Under the pieces are notes generated by a model. It worked only from the letters and a program-made list of their open reading frames with translations. It searched no databases and was not told the origin of the DNA. A stretch of 64,000 nt of DNA from Chryseobacterium sp. (GTDB lineage: Bacteria > Bacteroidota > Bacteroidia > Flavobacteriales > Weeksellaceae), in NCBI GenBank assembly GCA_003248755.1, contig QFQW01000004.1, positions 17,741 through 81,740 on the forward strand, given 5' to 3'. The first letter of the stretch is position 1; the number at the start of each line of letters is the position of its first letter. The translations under genes and the position numbers were made by a program. Shown here piece after piece: positions 40,976-47,871 of this stretch.

Positions 40976-41680
40976 TTAGCAATTATTTTCATCAACATCG
41001 CAAGAATCACCTTCGCTTACAATGTTGATTTTTGAATTATTTTCTAAAAATTCAGACAAACTTTTCTCTAAAACTTCAGCAAATAAATGGGTTGGCTGAG
41101 CTCCGGAAATTGCATATTTTCTATCAAAAACAAAAAATGGAACGCTATTAATACCAAGCGACGCTGCTTCTTCGATATCATTGTTTACCAATTCTGTTAA
41201 TTCAGGAGATTGAACTGCAGTTTCGATTTCTTCTTTTGTGAAACCTAATTTCTCTCCGATCTCTGACAGAACTTCAACATCATCAATATTCTTTCCAAGG
41301 ATGAAATAAGCTTCGAACAGAAGTTCTTCCATTTCGTTAGCTTGACCTTTTTCCTTTGCGAGTTGAACCAATATTTGACTTTTGAAAGAATTGGAAACTT
41401 TCACTTCATCAAAATTGAAATCGATTCCTGCATTTTTTCCTATTTGAATCAGGTTTTCGTGCATTTTGATTGTCTCTTGTAACGAGTGTCCTTTGATATC
41501 GGAAAGATATTCATAATGATTTCTGCTGAGGTCGGTTTTCATTTTTGGGTCGAGCTGGAAAGAATGCCAATTGACTTCAATCTTATCATTTTGAGTAAAA
41601 TTCTGAAGTGCTTTTTCAAAATTTTTCTTTCCAATAAAACAAAACGGACAACGTGTGTCACTCCAAATATCTACTTTCAT
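40976..41680 (-). CDS. DsbA-family oxidoreductase (FrnE-like)
   Basis: 234-residue thioredoxin-fold protein without a signal peptide, so cytosolic. The active site is CPFC in WSDTRCPFCFIGKKNFEKAL, and the cis-Pro loop is LGINSVPFFVFDRKYAISGAQ, which together match the FrnE/2-hydroxychromene isomerase branch of the DsbA family. The C-terminus has two extra cysteines (SCDVDENNC). It probably reduces or isomerises disulfides under stress. Its ATG overlaps the stop of the upstream unknown gene by four bases. Confidence 0.9.
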   Translation of the reverse strand: MKVDIWSDTRCPFCFIGKKNFEKALQNFTQNDKIEVNWHSFQLDPKMKTDLSRNHYEYLSDIKGHSLQETIKMHENLIQIGKNAGIDFNFDEVKVSNSFKSQILVQLAKEKGQANEMEELLFEAYFILGKNIDDVEVLSEIGEKLGFTKEEIETAVQSPELTELVNNDIEEAASLGINSVPFFVFDRKYAISGAQPTHLFAEVLEKSLSEFLENNSKINIVSEGDSCDVDENNC

Positions 41681-42237
41681 TTTTTTGATTTTAAATATTT
41701 TCTAAAGGTCTTAGAATAATTATCATTAAAGTTAACGAGTTCTATGCTTTTAAAAGAAATCTCATCAGGTTTTTTATAAATTTTCCCTGCAACATCATAG
41801 TTTTGGATGGTGACAGATTTCTCATTCACATCCAGAATTTTACCAATTGAGAAAAATCCGATTTTCTTTTTTCGACTTTCTACGATGCAGTGGAAATTTT
41901 GTTTTTTAATAGATTTGAAAAGCGATTCAAAATCTTTTAAAGAAGTATTATCAACGATTTTTTGATTGAATTTAATTAAGCCTTCTTCTGCAAAAATCAT
42001 TTTAGAAACCTTATCAAATTTGTTGTGACGAATACTTTTTACTCTTTCGTAAGGGACAATTTTGGTTCCTGCTAATGAGAAATCATAAGTTTCCTCAATC
42101 ATCAAAAATTCATCAGAATATTTGACAATAAATCCAAATATCGAGGATTCGTCTTTGAGAATCACTTTTACAAAATTGACTTTTTCAATATGCTTCCGGA
42201 TGATTTTTTTGAATTCTTTTTCTGATAAATCTGCCAT
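41677..42237 (-). CDS. Unknown protein, possibly with two Sm-like beta-barrels
   Basis: 186-residue soluble protein that I do not recognise as a named family. Two similar stretches, VKVILKDESSIFGFIVKYSD and KKIGFFSIGKILDVNEKSVT, each look like the start of a small Sm/SH3-like barrel (hydrophobic strand, Gly, strand), and are followed by matching blocks YDFSLAGTKIVPYERVKSI and YDVAGKIYKKPDEISFKSI. This suggests an internal duplication. The protein is basic, with a Lys-rich C-terminus. It is translationally coupled to the DsbA-like gene and lies downstream of murB. Function is unknown. Confidence 0.7.
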   Translation of the reverse strand: MADLSEKEFKKIIRKHIEKVNFVKVILKDESSIFGFIVKYSDEFLMIEETYDFSLAGTKIVPYERVKSIRHNKFDKVSKMIFAEEGLIKFNQKIVDNTSLKDFESLFKSIKKQNFHCIVESRKKKIGFFSIGKILDVNEKSVTIQNYDVAGKIYKKPDEISFKSIELVNFNDNYSKTFRKYLKSKK

Positions 42238-42285
42238 ATCTGTTTTGATTTCTAGTTATTAAAATTCAATCATTCGAATTTTTTT

Positions 42286-43335
42286 CTAAATGATATTCAC
42301 TTCCCGTTCCAGTTCAATCCCGAATTTTTCTTTGACTGAATTGATGATTTCTGTTGAAAAATCGAAAATTTCTTTTCCGGTTGCATTTCCGGTTGCATTG
42401 ATGATGACCAAAGCCTGCAACTTATGAGAAGCTACATTTCCAATTTGTTTGCCTTTCCAGCCGGCTTGTTCAATCAGCCAACCTGCAGGAACTTTCACAA
42501 AATCTCCATTCGGATAACCTTGTATATTTTCGAATTTTAACTTTAAAGCTTCAAATTGCGAAAGTGGAATTGTAGGATTTTTGAAAAAACTTCCGGCATT
42601 TCCAATCACTTTTGGGTCGGGTAATTTACTTTGTCTGATGTTGATCACTGCTTTCGAAACATCCTGAATTGTAGGATTACTGATTCCAAGGTTTTCCAAT
42701 TCAGCTTTGATGGCGCCGTATTCCACATCAATTTTGTGGTTTGTTGTTGTAAGTCGGAAAGTAACTTCCAGAATCACATATTTTCCTTTCCCTTCTTGCT
42801 TGAAAATCGAATCTCTGTAACCAAATCTGCATTGTTCAAGATTGAAAATTTCTATCAATGAAGATTCTTCGAGAGCCTCAGAATGACATTCATTTAATTT
42901 TTCAAGATTCAGAACTTTGCAGCTTTCAAAAATGTCTTTTATTTCTGTTCCATAAGCACCAATATTCTGCATTGGAGAGGTTCCTACATTTCCGGGAATC
43001 AAAGACAGATTTTCCAATCCGCCATAATTTTTTTCCAGACAATACATCACGAACTGATGCCAGTTTTCACCGGCTTTTGCGGTAACCAAAACCTGATTCT
43101 CATCAATGATTTCTTCATTAATTCCTTTCAAATTCAACTGAATGGCCAATCCGTCAAAATCCTTTGTCAAAAGAATATTACTTCCTCCGCCAATAAACAG
43201 AAGACGGAGAGTTTGAGTGTTTGAGAATTTGAGTGTTTCTATTAATTTTTCAATAGAAGTGATTTCAGAAAAATACTGGGCTGAAGCTTCCACTCCGAAT
43301 GTGTTGAAAGGTTTTAAAGAAAAATTTTCCTGCAT
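42286..43335 (-). CDS. murB: UDP-N-acetylenolpyruvoylglucosamine reductase MurB with repeat-derived insertion
   Basis: 349-residue FAD enzyme that makes UDP-N-acetylmuramate in the cytosol. FAD-binding LFIGGGSNILL, PGNVGTSPMQNIGAYGTEI and the proton-donor Ser in GNAGSFFKNP are all intact, in the type I layout. Residues ~146-160 (KLNECHSEALEESSL) are encoded by a stretch (42856-42896) that matches the short repeat R2 found between genes in this window. The insertion is in frame and lies between domains in a surface region, so activity should be kept. The gene starts two bases after the lipoprotein stop. Confidence 0.95.
   Translation of the reverse strand: MQENFSLKPFNTFGVEASAQYFSEITSIEKLIETLKFSNTQTLRLLFIGGGSNILLTKDFDGLAIQLNLKGINEEIIDENQVLVTAKAGENWHQFVMYCLEKNYGGLENLSLIPGNVGTSPMQNIGAYGTEIKDIFESCKVLNLEKLNECHSEALEESSLIEIFNLEQCRFGYRDSIFKQEGKGKYVILEVTFRLTTTNHKIDVEYGAIKAELENLGISNPTIQDVSKAVINIRQSKLPDPKVIGNAGSFFKNPTIPLSQFEALKLKFENIQGYPNGDFVKVPAGWLIEQAGWKGKQIGNVASHKLQALVIINATGNATGKEIFDFSTEIINSVKEKFGIELEREVNII
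42856..42896 (+). repeat. R2 repeat copy inside the murB coding sequence
   Basis: Plus strand GATTCTTCGAGAGCCTCAGA followed by ATGACATTCATT. It shares CTTCGAGAGCCTCAG and TGACA with the intergenic copy at 30643-30669. Length is compatible with an in-frame insertion of about 13 codons. Confidence 0.65.
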
Positions 43336-43337
43336 TA

Positions 43338-43784
43338 CTATTTATATTGGGAGAGCAGATTATTAAGATTGTTTTTTAATTTTTCTAATTGTTTATAGTT
43401 CTGTGTATCTTCAGATGCGTTGAAAATTTCATATTCCTTATCTTTTGTAACAATACTGAAAATCTCATCGTGCCCGTCATAAACACCTTTTCTTGCTCCG
43501 TTTTGTGTTTTGTCTAAAACCGAAATATCCAAACCTGAAACGAGTTTTTCCCAATCTTTTGAATTGATTTTTTTGTTAAACTTAGGATAATCTGTCATTC
43601 TTCCGCCTGCTGAAGAAGTTATTAAAGAATCTTTTGTTGCGGTAACAGATGTGAATCCGCCTCGTCCATAAGTGTTTCTGAAGGTTATAGATTCTATCGT
43701 TGAATTCTGAGCGACTGTCTTACAACTGATTAAGAGCGTTACAAAAGCCGATGCAATTAGTACTGTTTTAAATAATTTCATCAT
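43338..43784 (-). CDS. Unknown small lipoprotein
   Basis: 148-residue protein with a lipoprotein signal peptide (LIASAFVTLLISCKTV, Cys21). Two ATGs are in tandem at the start and either could be used. The mature part is hydrophilic, with YGRGGFTSVTATKDSLIT and YDGHDEIFSIVTKDKEYEIF; it gives the impression of a small beta-rich domain. I do not recognise a family. It is the first gene of a close run with murB (2 bp gap), suggesting an envelope role, but this is only from context. Confidence 0.75.
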   Translation of the reverse strand: MMKLFKTVLIASAFVTLLISCKTVAQNSTIESITFRNTYGRGGFTSVTATKDSLITSSAGGRMTDYPKFNKKINSKDWEKLVSGLDISVLDKTQNGARKGVYDGHDEIFSIVTKDKEYEIFNASEDTQNYKQLEKLKNNLNNLLSQYK

Positions 43785-43817
43785 TTTGGATTTTATGATT
43801 GGTGTAAATTTAATGAT

Positions 43818-43874
43818 AAAGCCACATAGAATTTTAATTTTAATAGATTTTAAAACTATTTTCTATGTGGTTTT
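43818..43874. other. Long inverted repeat between the aminotransferase and the lipoprotein gene
   Basis: AAAGCCACATAGAA (43818-43831) pairs with TTCTATGTGGTTTT (43861-43874) over 14 bp with one G-U, around a 29-base A/T-rich loop. The T-run is on the plus strand, yet both neighbouring genes are on the minus strand, so it is not an ordinary terminator. It may be an mRNA leader structure or a protein-binding site. Confidence 0.45.
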
Positions 43875-43895
43875 TTAAAAGAACTGAGTTTGAAA

Positions 43896-45104
43896 TTAAT
43901 TCAAACCAAATTCGTTCCTGTATTTTTCTATCGCATCTTTCAAAAGCTCGACACTTCTTTTTAGGTCTTCCTGCTTCAAAACATAAGCGATTCTTACTTG
44001 TTTTTTTCCTAACTCCGGATTGCTGTAAAAGCCTCCCATTGGTGCAACCATTACAGTCTCATTATTATTAGAATAACTTTCTAAAAGCCACTGCGCAAAT
44101 TTGTCAGAATCATCCACAGGTAATTCTACACCGCAGTAGAAAGCTCCTTTTGGTTTTGGGCAAATCACGCCTGGAATCTCATTCAATAATTCTACCAAAA
44201 GATTTCTTCTGTTCGTATATTCCTCTCTCACTTTAGCAATATATTCCGCATCGTTTTTATGAGCTGCAGTTGCTGCAATCTGCCCCAAAAGAACTGGACT
44301 CAGTCTCGCCTGAGCAAAAAGAATCGCAGCATCGTGAATCTTCTTAGAACGTGTAATCAAACAACCGATTCTTGCGCCACACATAGAATATCTTTTAGAT
44401 TCTGAATCGATAACGATAACATTATCTGCTACTTCCGGAAATTCGAACATTGAGATTTGCTGTTCTCCATCGTAAACATATTCTCTGTAAACTTCGTCTG
44501 AAATAATCACAATGTCGTGTTTTCTTGCAATCTCAGCCAATTTTTGTAGTTCTTCTCTTGAATAAAGATAACCTGTTGGGTTTCCGGGATTACAAACGAC
44601 GATTGCTCTGGTTTTATCTGTGATTTTTTTCTCAAATTCTTCAATTGAAGGCAAGGCAAATCCTGTATCAATCGTTGAAGGAACTGCTACAACGTTAATG
44701 TTAAAAGTTCCGGCAAATCCATTATAATTAGCATAATAAGGTTCCGGAATGATGATTTCGTCGCCGTCATCACAAAGTGTAGAAATGGCGAAATTCAAAG
44801 CTTCTGAACCTCCGTTGGTTACGATGAAATTATCAGGTGTTAAATCTGTAAATCCAAGAGAGTGATAATATTCTGTCAAAGCTTTTCTATACTCGATATT
44901 ACCTTCTGATAAAGCATATTCCAAAACTTTGAGGTCGATGTTTTTTACAGCATTCAAAGCTGTTTCCGGAGTTTCGATGTCAGGCTGACCAATATTAAGA
45001 TGGTAAACTTTGATTCCTTTTTGCTTTGCCTGTGTTGCAAACGGAACTAATTTTCTAACTGGAGATGCAGGCATATGCTGCGCTCTTTGCGATATTTTCG
45101 GCAT
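43896..45104 (-). CDS. Class I PLP-dependent aminotransferase (AspC-like)
   Basis: 402-residue fold-type I aminotransferase. Visible marks are the N-terminal VYHLNIGQPDIETPE, the NPTGYLYS cofactor region, DEVYREYVYDG, the PLP-lysine segment VIDSESKRYSMCGARIG and the substrate Arg in KKQVRIAYVL. It is in the AAT group 1 family (aspartate, alanine or methionine aminotransferases); exact substrate cannot be set by eye. It has a TATTTTTG box at 45132-45125 (minus strand) 20 bases upstream and stands before the lipoprotein-murB run. Confidence 0.92.
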   Translation of the reverse strand: MPKISQRAQHMPASPVRKLVPFATQAKQKGIKVYHLNIGQPDIETPETALNAVKNIDLKVLEYALSEGNIEYRKALTEYYHSLGFTDLTPDNFIVTNGGSEALNFAISTLCDDGDEIIIPEPYYANYNGFAGTFNINVVAVPSTIDTGFALPSIEEFEKKITDKTRAIVVCNPGNPTGYLYSREELQKLAEIARKHDIVIISDEVYREYVYDGEQQISMFEFPEVADNVIVIDSESKRYSMCGARIGCLITRSKKIHDAAILFAQARLSPVLLGQIAATAAHKNDAEYIAKVREEYTNRRNLLVELLNEIPGVICPKPKGAFYCGVELPVDDSDKFAQWLLESYSNNNETVMVAPMGGFYSNPELGKKQVRIAYVLKQEDLKRSVELLKDAIEKYRNEFGLN

Positions 45105-45124
45105 TATTATTTGACTTTGGGATA

Positions 45125-45132
45125 CAAAAATA
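45125..45132 (-). promoter_or_regulatory. -7 promoter box for the PLP aminotransferase
   Basis: Minus-strand TATTTTTG (TAnnTTTG), 20 bases upstream of the ATG at 45104. Confidence 0.55.
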
Positions 45133-45193
45133 AGCTTTAAATTTTCAATAAAAAAATTAGTATTTTTGATTTAAAATAATTGGATTTTATTTA

Positions 45194-45270
45194 ATCGCAA
45201 AGGCGCTGGATTTTATAAATTATTGTGTTTTTAAGTCACCAATTTTTTTAAATAATGAAAACTTTGCGAT
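45194..45270. repeat. Inverted repeat with ATCGCAAAG / CTTTGCGAT arms
   Basis: Perfect 9-bp arms at 45194-45202 and 45262-45270 with GGCGC and a partly complementary interior. It resembles in type the ACAAAGGCAC element at 5.1 kb. It fills most of the divergent gap between the aminotransferase and the DUF1801 gene. Confidence 0.5.
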
Positions 45271-45290
45271 AAACTTTAATAAATAATCAT

Positions 45291-45746
45291 ATGCAGATTT
45301 TTGTTGACACCATAGAAGAATACATTTCTCAGATTCCTGAAGAAAGACGAGATGCTTTTAGAAAGTTATTGGAAACGGTTGATAGTAATCTTCCAAAAGG
45401 CTTTCAACAAAATATGCAATACGGGATGGTCACTTGGTGTGTGCCTTTGGAAACTTATCCTGCGGGCTATCATTGTGCGAAAAATACACCGCTTCCTTTC
45501 CTCAGTGTGGCTTCTCAGAAAAACTTTGTAGCGTTTTACAATATGGGAATCTATGCTGAACCCAAAATTCTGGACTGGTTTGTAGAAGAGTTTCCGAAAC
45601 ATTCCAAGAAGAAACTGGATATGGGAAAATCTTGTATCCGATTCAAAAAAGTGGAAGATATTCCTTATGAATTAATGGGTGAGCTTTGTACGAAAATATC
45701 TGTGGATGAATGGATTGCGATTTATGAAAAGAATTTTAAAAAGTAA
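45291..45746 (+). CDS. DUF1801 domain-containing protein
   Basis: 151-residue cytosolic protein of the DUF1801/YdhG-like group. The pattern VDTIEEYISQIPEERRDAF at the start, the central QYGMVTWCVPLETYPAGYH and the end KKKLDMGKSCIRFKKVEDIP fit this family, which has an SH3- or ferredoxin-like fold and is sometimes linked to iron homeostasis without proof. The following YiiX-like gene starts 23 bases before its stop in another frame, indicating coupling. Confidence 0.85.
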   Translation: MQIFVDTIEEYISQIPEERRDAFRKLLETVDSNLPKGFQQNMQYGMVTWCVPLETYPAGYHCAKNTPLPFLSVASQKNFVAFYNMGIYAEPKILDWFVEEFPKHSKKKLDMGKSCIRFKKVEDIPYELMGELCTKISVDEWIAIYEKNFKK

Positions 45747-46368
45747 TTTAGTTTACCTTATTTTTGCGCTGTTTTTTTTAACAAGTTGCAAAACCTACAA
45801 TACTTCGATTTTGGAAAACGGTGATTTACTTTTTGTTCCTGCTGTAGAATCCGGACTGTCCGGAGCTATTAATAATGTGACACAGACAGAGAAAAAAACA
45901 TCTTACGACCATATTGGAATAGTTAAAAAAGAGGCGCATCATCTCTACGTTCTTCATGCCTCACCAAAAGGCGGTTCTCAAAAACAAAAACTGAATCATT
46001 TCTTAAAAGAACAAATCAAATCCGGCCAAAAAATTGATGTTTATCGTTTAAAATCGGAGTTCCAATCATCAATTCCAAATTCTGTTTCGAAAGCTGAAAC
46101 TTTGGTTGGAAAACCTTATAATTTCAATTATATTCTGGATGAACAATCTTATTACTGTTCAGATTTTGTTGAAAGAGCTTTTCGTGATAATAAGATATTC
46201 AAACTAGAGCCAATGACTTTTGTTGACCCGAAAACAGGAAAGACCAATGCGTTCTGGGAAAAATTCTATCAAGACAAAAACCTAAAAGTTCCAGAAGGTG
46301 AACCTGGTTGTAATCCGAATGGATTGGCAGCTTCGGAGAAATTATTCAAAGTTGGGGAAATTGAGTAA
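45724..46368 (+). CDS. YiiX/YebB-like NlpC/P60 cysteine hydrolase, lipoprotein
   Basis: 214-residue protein with a lipoprotein signal peptide (LVYLIFALFFLTSCKTYN). The papain-like NlpC/P60 domain shows a permuted order typical of YiiX: the His in SYDHIGIVKK comes first and the Cys in YYCSDFVERAF later. ATG at 45724 is used since it opens the signal peptide; it lies inside the end of the DUF1801 gene. Family members act on lipids or peptidoglycan peptides. Probable location is the periplasmic face of a membrane. Substrate unknown. Confidence 0.85.
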   Translation: MKRILKSNLVYLIFALFFLTSCKTYNTSILENGDLLFVPAVESGLSGAINNVTQTEKKTSYDHIGIVKKEAHHLYVLHASPKGGSQKQKLNHFLKEQIKSGQKIDVYRLKSEFQSSIPNSVSKAETLVGKPYNFNYILDEQSYYCSDFVERAFRDNKIFKLEPMTFVDPKTGKTNAFWEKFYQDKNLKVPEGEPGCNPNGLAASEKLFKVGEIE

Positions 46369-46382
46369 AATTTCTTTTAAAA

Positions 46383-46411
46383 TTAATTCATACTGTTTTA
46401 GTATGAATTAA
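46383..46411. promoter_or_regulatory. Perfect 12-bp palindrome (operator candidate) before the oxoamine synthase gene
   Basis: TTAATTCATACT and AGTATGAATTAA separated by five bases. The downstream arm ends nine bases before the -7 box TATCTTTG at 46421, so it covers the -33 region. A second copy, with one arm perfect and the other 9 of 12, lies at 47686-47714 with the same five-base spacer. Confidence 0.75.
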
Positions 46412-46420
46412 ATATTTTTC

Positions 46421-46428
46421 TATCTTTG
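46421..46428 (+). promoter_or_regulatory. -7 promoter box for the oxoamine synthase gene
   Basis: TATCTTTG, exact TAnnTTTG, 16 bases upstream of the ATG at 46445. Confidence 0.7.
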
Positions 46429-46444
46429 AATCTTAAAATTTACT

Positions 46445-47683
46445 ATGGATATATTTGATAGAATTGAGAATAACCCGGGTCCTCTGGGAGAATACGCAAC
46501 TTATGCAGACGGAGAATATATTTTTCCACAATTGGAAGGAGAGATTTCCACAAGAATGTTTTTCAAGGGTCGGGAGATGATTGTTTTCAGTCTCAATAAT
46601 TACCTTGGATTGGCCAATCACCCCGAAGTGAGAGCGATAGATGCAGAATCGGGAAAAGATTTCGGGTTAGCGTATCCAATGGGTTCCCGAGCAATGACAG
46701 GACAAACGAAACATCATCTTGCACTCGAAAAAGAGCTGGCAGAATTTACCCGGAAAGAATCCTCATTATTATTGAATTTCGGATATCAGGGAATGTTTTC
46801 TTTGATCGATACATTATTGACCCGAAACGATGTTGTGGTCTATGATAGCGAAAGCCACGCCTGCGCGATTGACGGAATAAAATTGCATCGAGGAAAGAGA
46901 TTTGTTTTTGCCCATAATGATATCGACAGTTTTGAAAAATCACTTCAAAAAGCCTCTAAAATCACAGCAGAAACTGGTGGGGGAATTTTAGTTTTGACAG
47001 AAGGTGTTTTCAGTATGAATGGTGAGCAGGGGAAATTGAGAGAAATTGTTGCACTCAAGAAAAGATATCCTTTCCGGCTGATTGTTGACGATGCACATGG
47101 TTTGGGTGTAATGGGAGAGAATGGAAGAGGAACCGGAGAAGAACAAGGTGTCCAGGATGATATCGATTTATATTTTTCAACATTTACCAAATCTTTTGCA
47201 GGTTTCGGAGCTTTTGTTTCCGGAAAAGCGAGTGTCATTAATTATATCAAATATAATATCCGTTCTCAGATTTTTGCAAAAGCATTACCCATTGCAATGG
47301 TTATCGGACTCAGAAAACGATTGGAGATTATCAAAAAAAGTCCTGAATTGAAAGACAGACTTTGGAATAACGTATTTAAAATTCAGAATGGACTTAGAGA
47401 ACTCGGTTTTGATATTGGTCATACAAATACTTGTATTACGCCGGTTTTCATCAAAGCAGATACGATTGAAGCAACGTTGATTGTAAAAGAATTGAGAGAG
47501 GTTCACGGCATTTTTACGAGTATTGTGGTTTATCCTGTCATTCCTAAAGGATTGGTAATGCTGAGAATTATCCCTACAGCAGAGCATTCTGAAGAAGATA
47601 TAGACCAATTGTTAATCGCTTTTGCAAGTCTTAATAAGAGAATAGAAAATACTCCAATGTTAACAAATAATGAATTTGTGTAA
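46445..47683 (+). CDS. Alpha-oxoamine synthase family PLP enzyme (serine palmitoyltransferase/KBL type)
   Basis: 412-residue PLP enzyme that condenses an amino acid with an acyl-CoA. Family marks: FSLNNYLGLANHPEV, the dense Gly/Ser region PMGSRAMTGQTKHH, IVDDAHGLGVMGENGRG and the PLP lysine in FSTFTKSFAGFGAFVSG. Bacteroidota use such an enzyme, serine palmitoyltransferase, for sphingolipids, and the N-terminus with GPLGEYA and FPQLEGE resembles those; 2-amino-3-ketobutyrate-CoA ligase is the main alternative. The gene has an operator-like palindrome in its promoter that is shared with the next operon, so sulfur or amino-acid control is possible. Substrate specificity remains open. Confidence 0.85.
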   Translation: MDIFDRIENNPGPLGEYATYADGEYIFPQLEGEISTRMFFKGREMIVFSLNNYLGLANHPEVRAIDAESGKDFGLAYPMGSRAMTGQTKHHLALEKELAEFTRKESSLLLNFGYQGMFSLIDTLLTRNDVVVYDSESHACAIDGIKLHRGKRFVFAHNDIDSFEKSLQKASKITAETGGGILVLTEGVFSMNGEQGKLREIVALKKRYPFRLIVDDAHGLGVMGENGRGTGEEQGVQDDIDLYFSTFTKSFAGFGAFVSGKASVINYIKYNIRSQIFAKALPIAMVIGLRKRLEIIKKSPELKDRLWNNVFKIQNGLRELGFDIGHTNTCITPVFIKADTIEATLIVKELREVHGIFTSIVVYPVIPKGLVMLRIIPTAEHSEEDIDQLLIAFASLNKRIENTPMLTNNEFV

Positions 47684-47685
47684 AT

Positions 47686-47714
47686 TTAATTCATACTTAT
47701 TTGGTGGGAATTAA
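47686..47714. promoter_or_regulatory. Second copy of the palindromic operator candidate
   Basis: Left arm TTAATTCATACT is identical to that at 46383; the right arm GGTGGGAATTAA matches AGTATGAATTAA at 9 of 12 positions; the spacer is again five bases. It starts two bases after the stop codon of the oxoamine synthase and ends eight bases before the -7 box of the attenuator operon. Confidence 0.7.
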
Positions 47715-47722
47715 ATAATTTC

Positions 47723-47730
47723 TATATTTG
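47723..47730 (+). promoter_or_regulatory. -7 promoter box of the attenuator-DUF4395-NIL operon
   Basis: TATATTTG, exact consensus, 18 bases upstream of the leader-peptide ATG. Confidence 0.7.
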
Positions 47731-47748
47731 CAATGTAATTAAAAGATA

Positions 47749-47796
47749 ATGAAACAGATTTTCTCACAGATGGTGATGATGTGTAATACGAACTGA
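47749..47796 (+). CDS. Leader peptide of a transcription attenuator (15 residues, Met-rich)
   Basis: ATG at 47749 begins MKQIFSQMVMMCNTN and stops with TGA at 47794-47796. Four of the 15 residues are Met, three of them within four codons (8, 10, 11), followed by Cys. The frame contains strand 1 of the attenuator in codons 4-7, and the Met/Cys codons lie directly after it, so a ribosome waiting there would cover strand 1. It is too short for automatic callers. Reading as a peptide is supported by the exact fit with the downstream pairing scheme. Confidence 0.72.
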   Translation: MKQIFSQMVMMCNTN

Positions 47797-47852
47797 GGAG
47801 TGCGGTGAGAAAGCTATGACATAAAGCTTCATCTTACCGATGAAGCTTTTTT
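47759..47852 (+). promoter_or_regulatory. Transcription attenuator with mutually exclusive hairpins
   Basis: Strand 1 is TTTCTCAC (47760-47767). Strand 2 is GGTGAGAAAGCT (47804-47815). Strand 3 is AGCTTCATCTTACC (47825-47838). Strand 4 is GATGAAGCTTT (47839-47849). 1:2 pairs over 8 bp (TTTCTCAC / GTGAGAAA). 2:3 pairs over 12 bp with one G-U and a two-base bulge. 3:4 is the terminator. 2:3 uses the 5' arm and loop of the terminator, so formation of one excludes the other. A ribosome stalled on the Met/Cys codons hides strand 1 and frees strand 2, allowing read-through. Confidence 0.75.
47823..47852 (+). terminator. Attenuator terminator upstream of the DUF4395 gene
   Basis: Perfect 11-bp stem AAAGCTTCATC / GATGAAGCTTT with a five-base loop and a six-T run (47847-47852), lying between the leader peptide and the first structural gene, whose ATG is at 47872. 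Confidence 0.88.
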
Positions 47853-47871
47853 CATTTCAAATTTTTAAACA

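Noticed and set aside
47749..47871. SAM-type riboswitch instead of an attenuator
   Set aside because: I do not see the conserved SAM-I or SAM-II core, while the leader peptide with 1:2/2:3/3:4 pairing explains the sequence fully.
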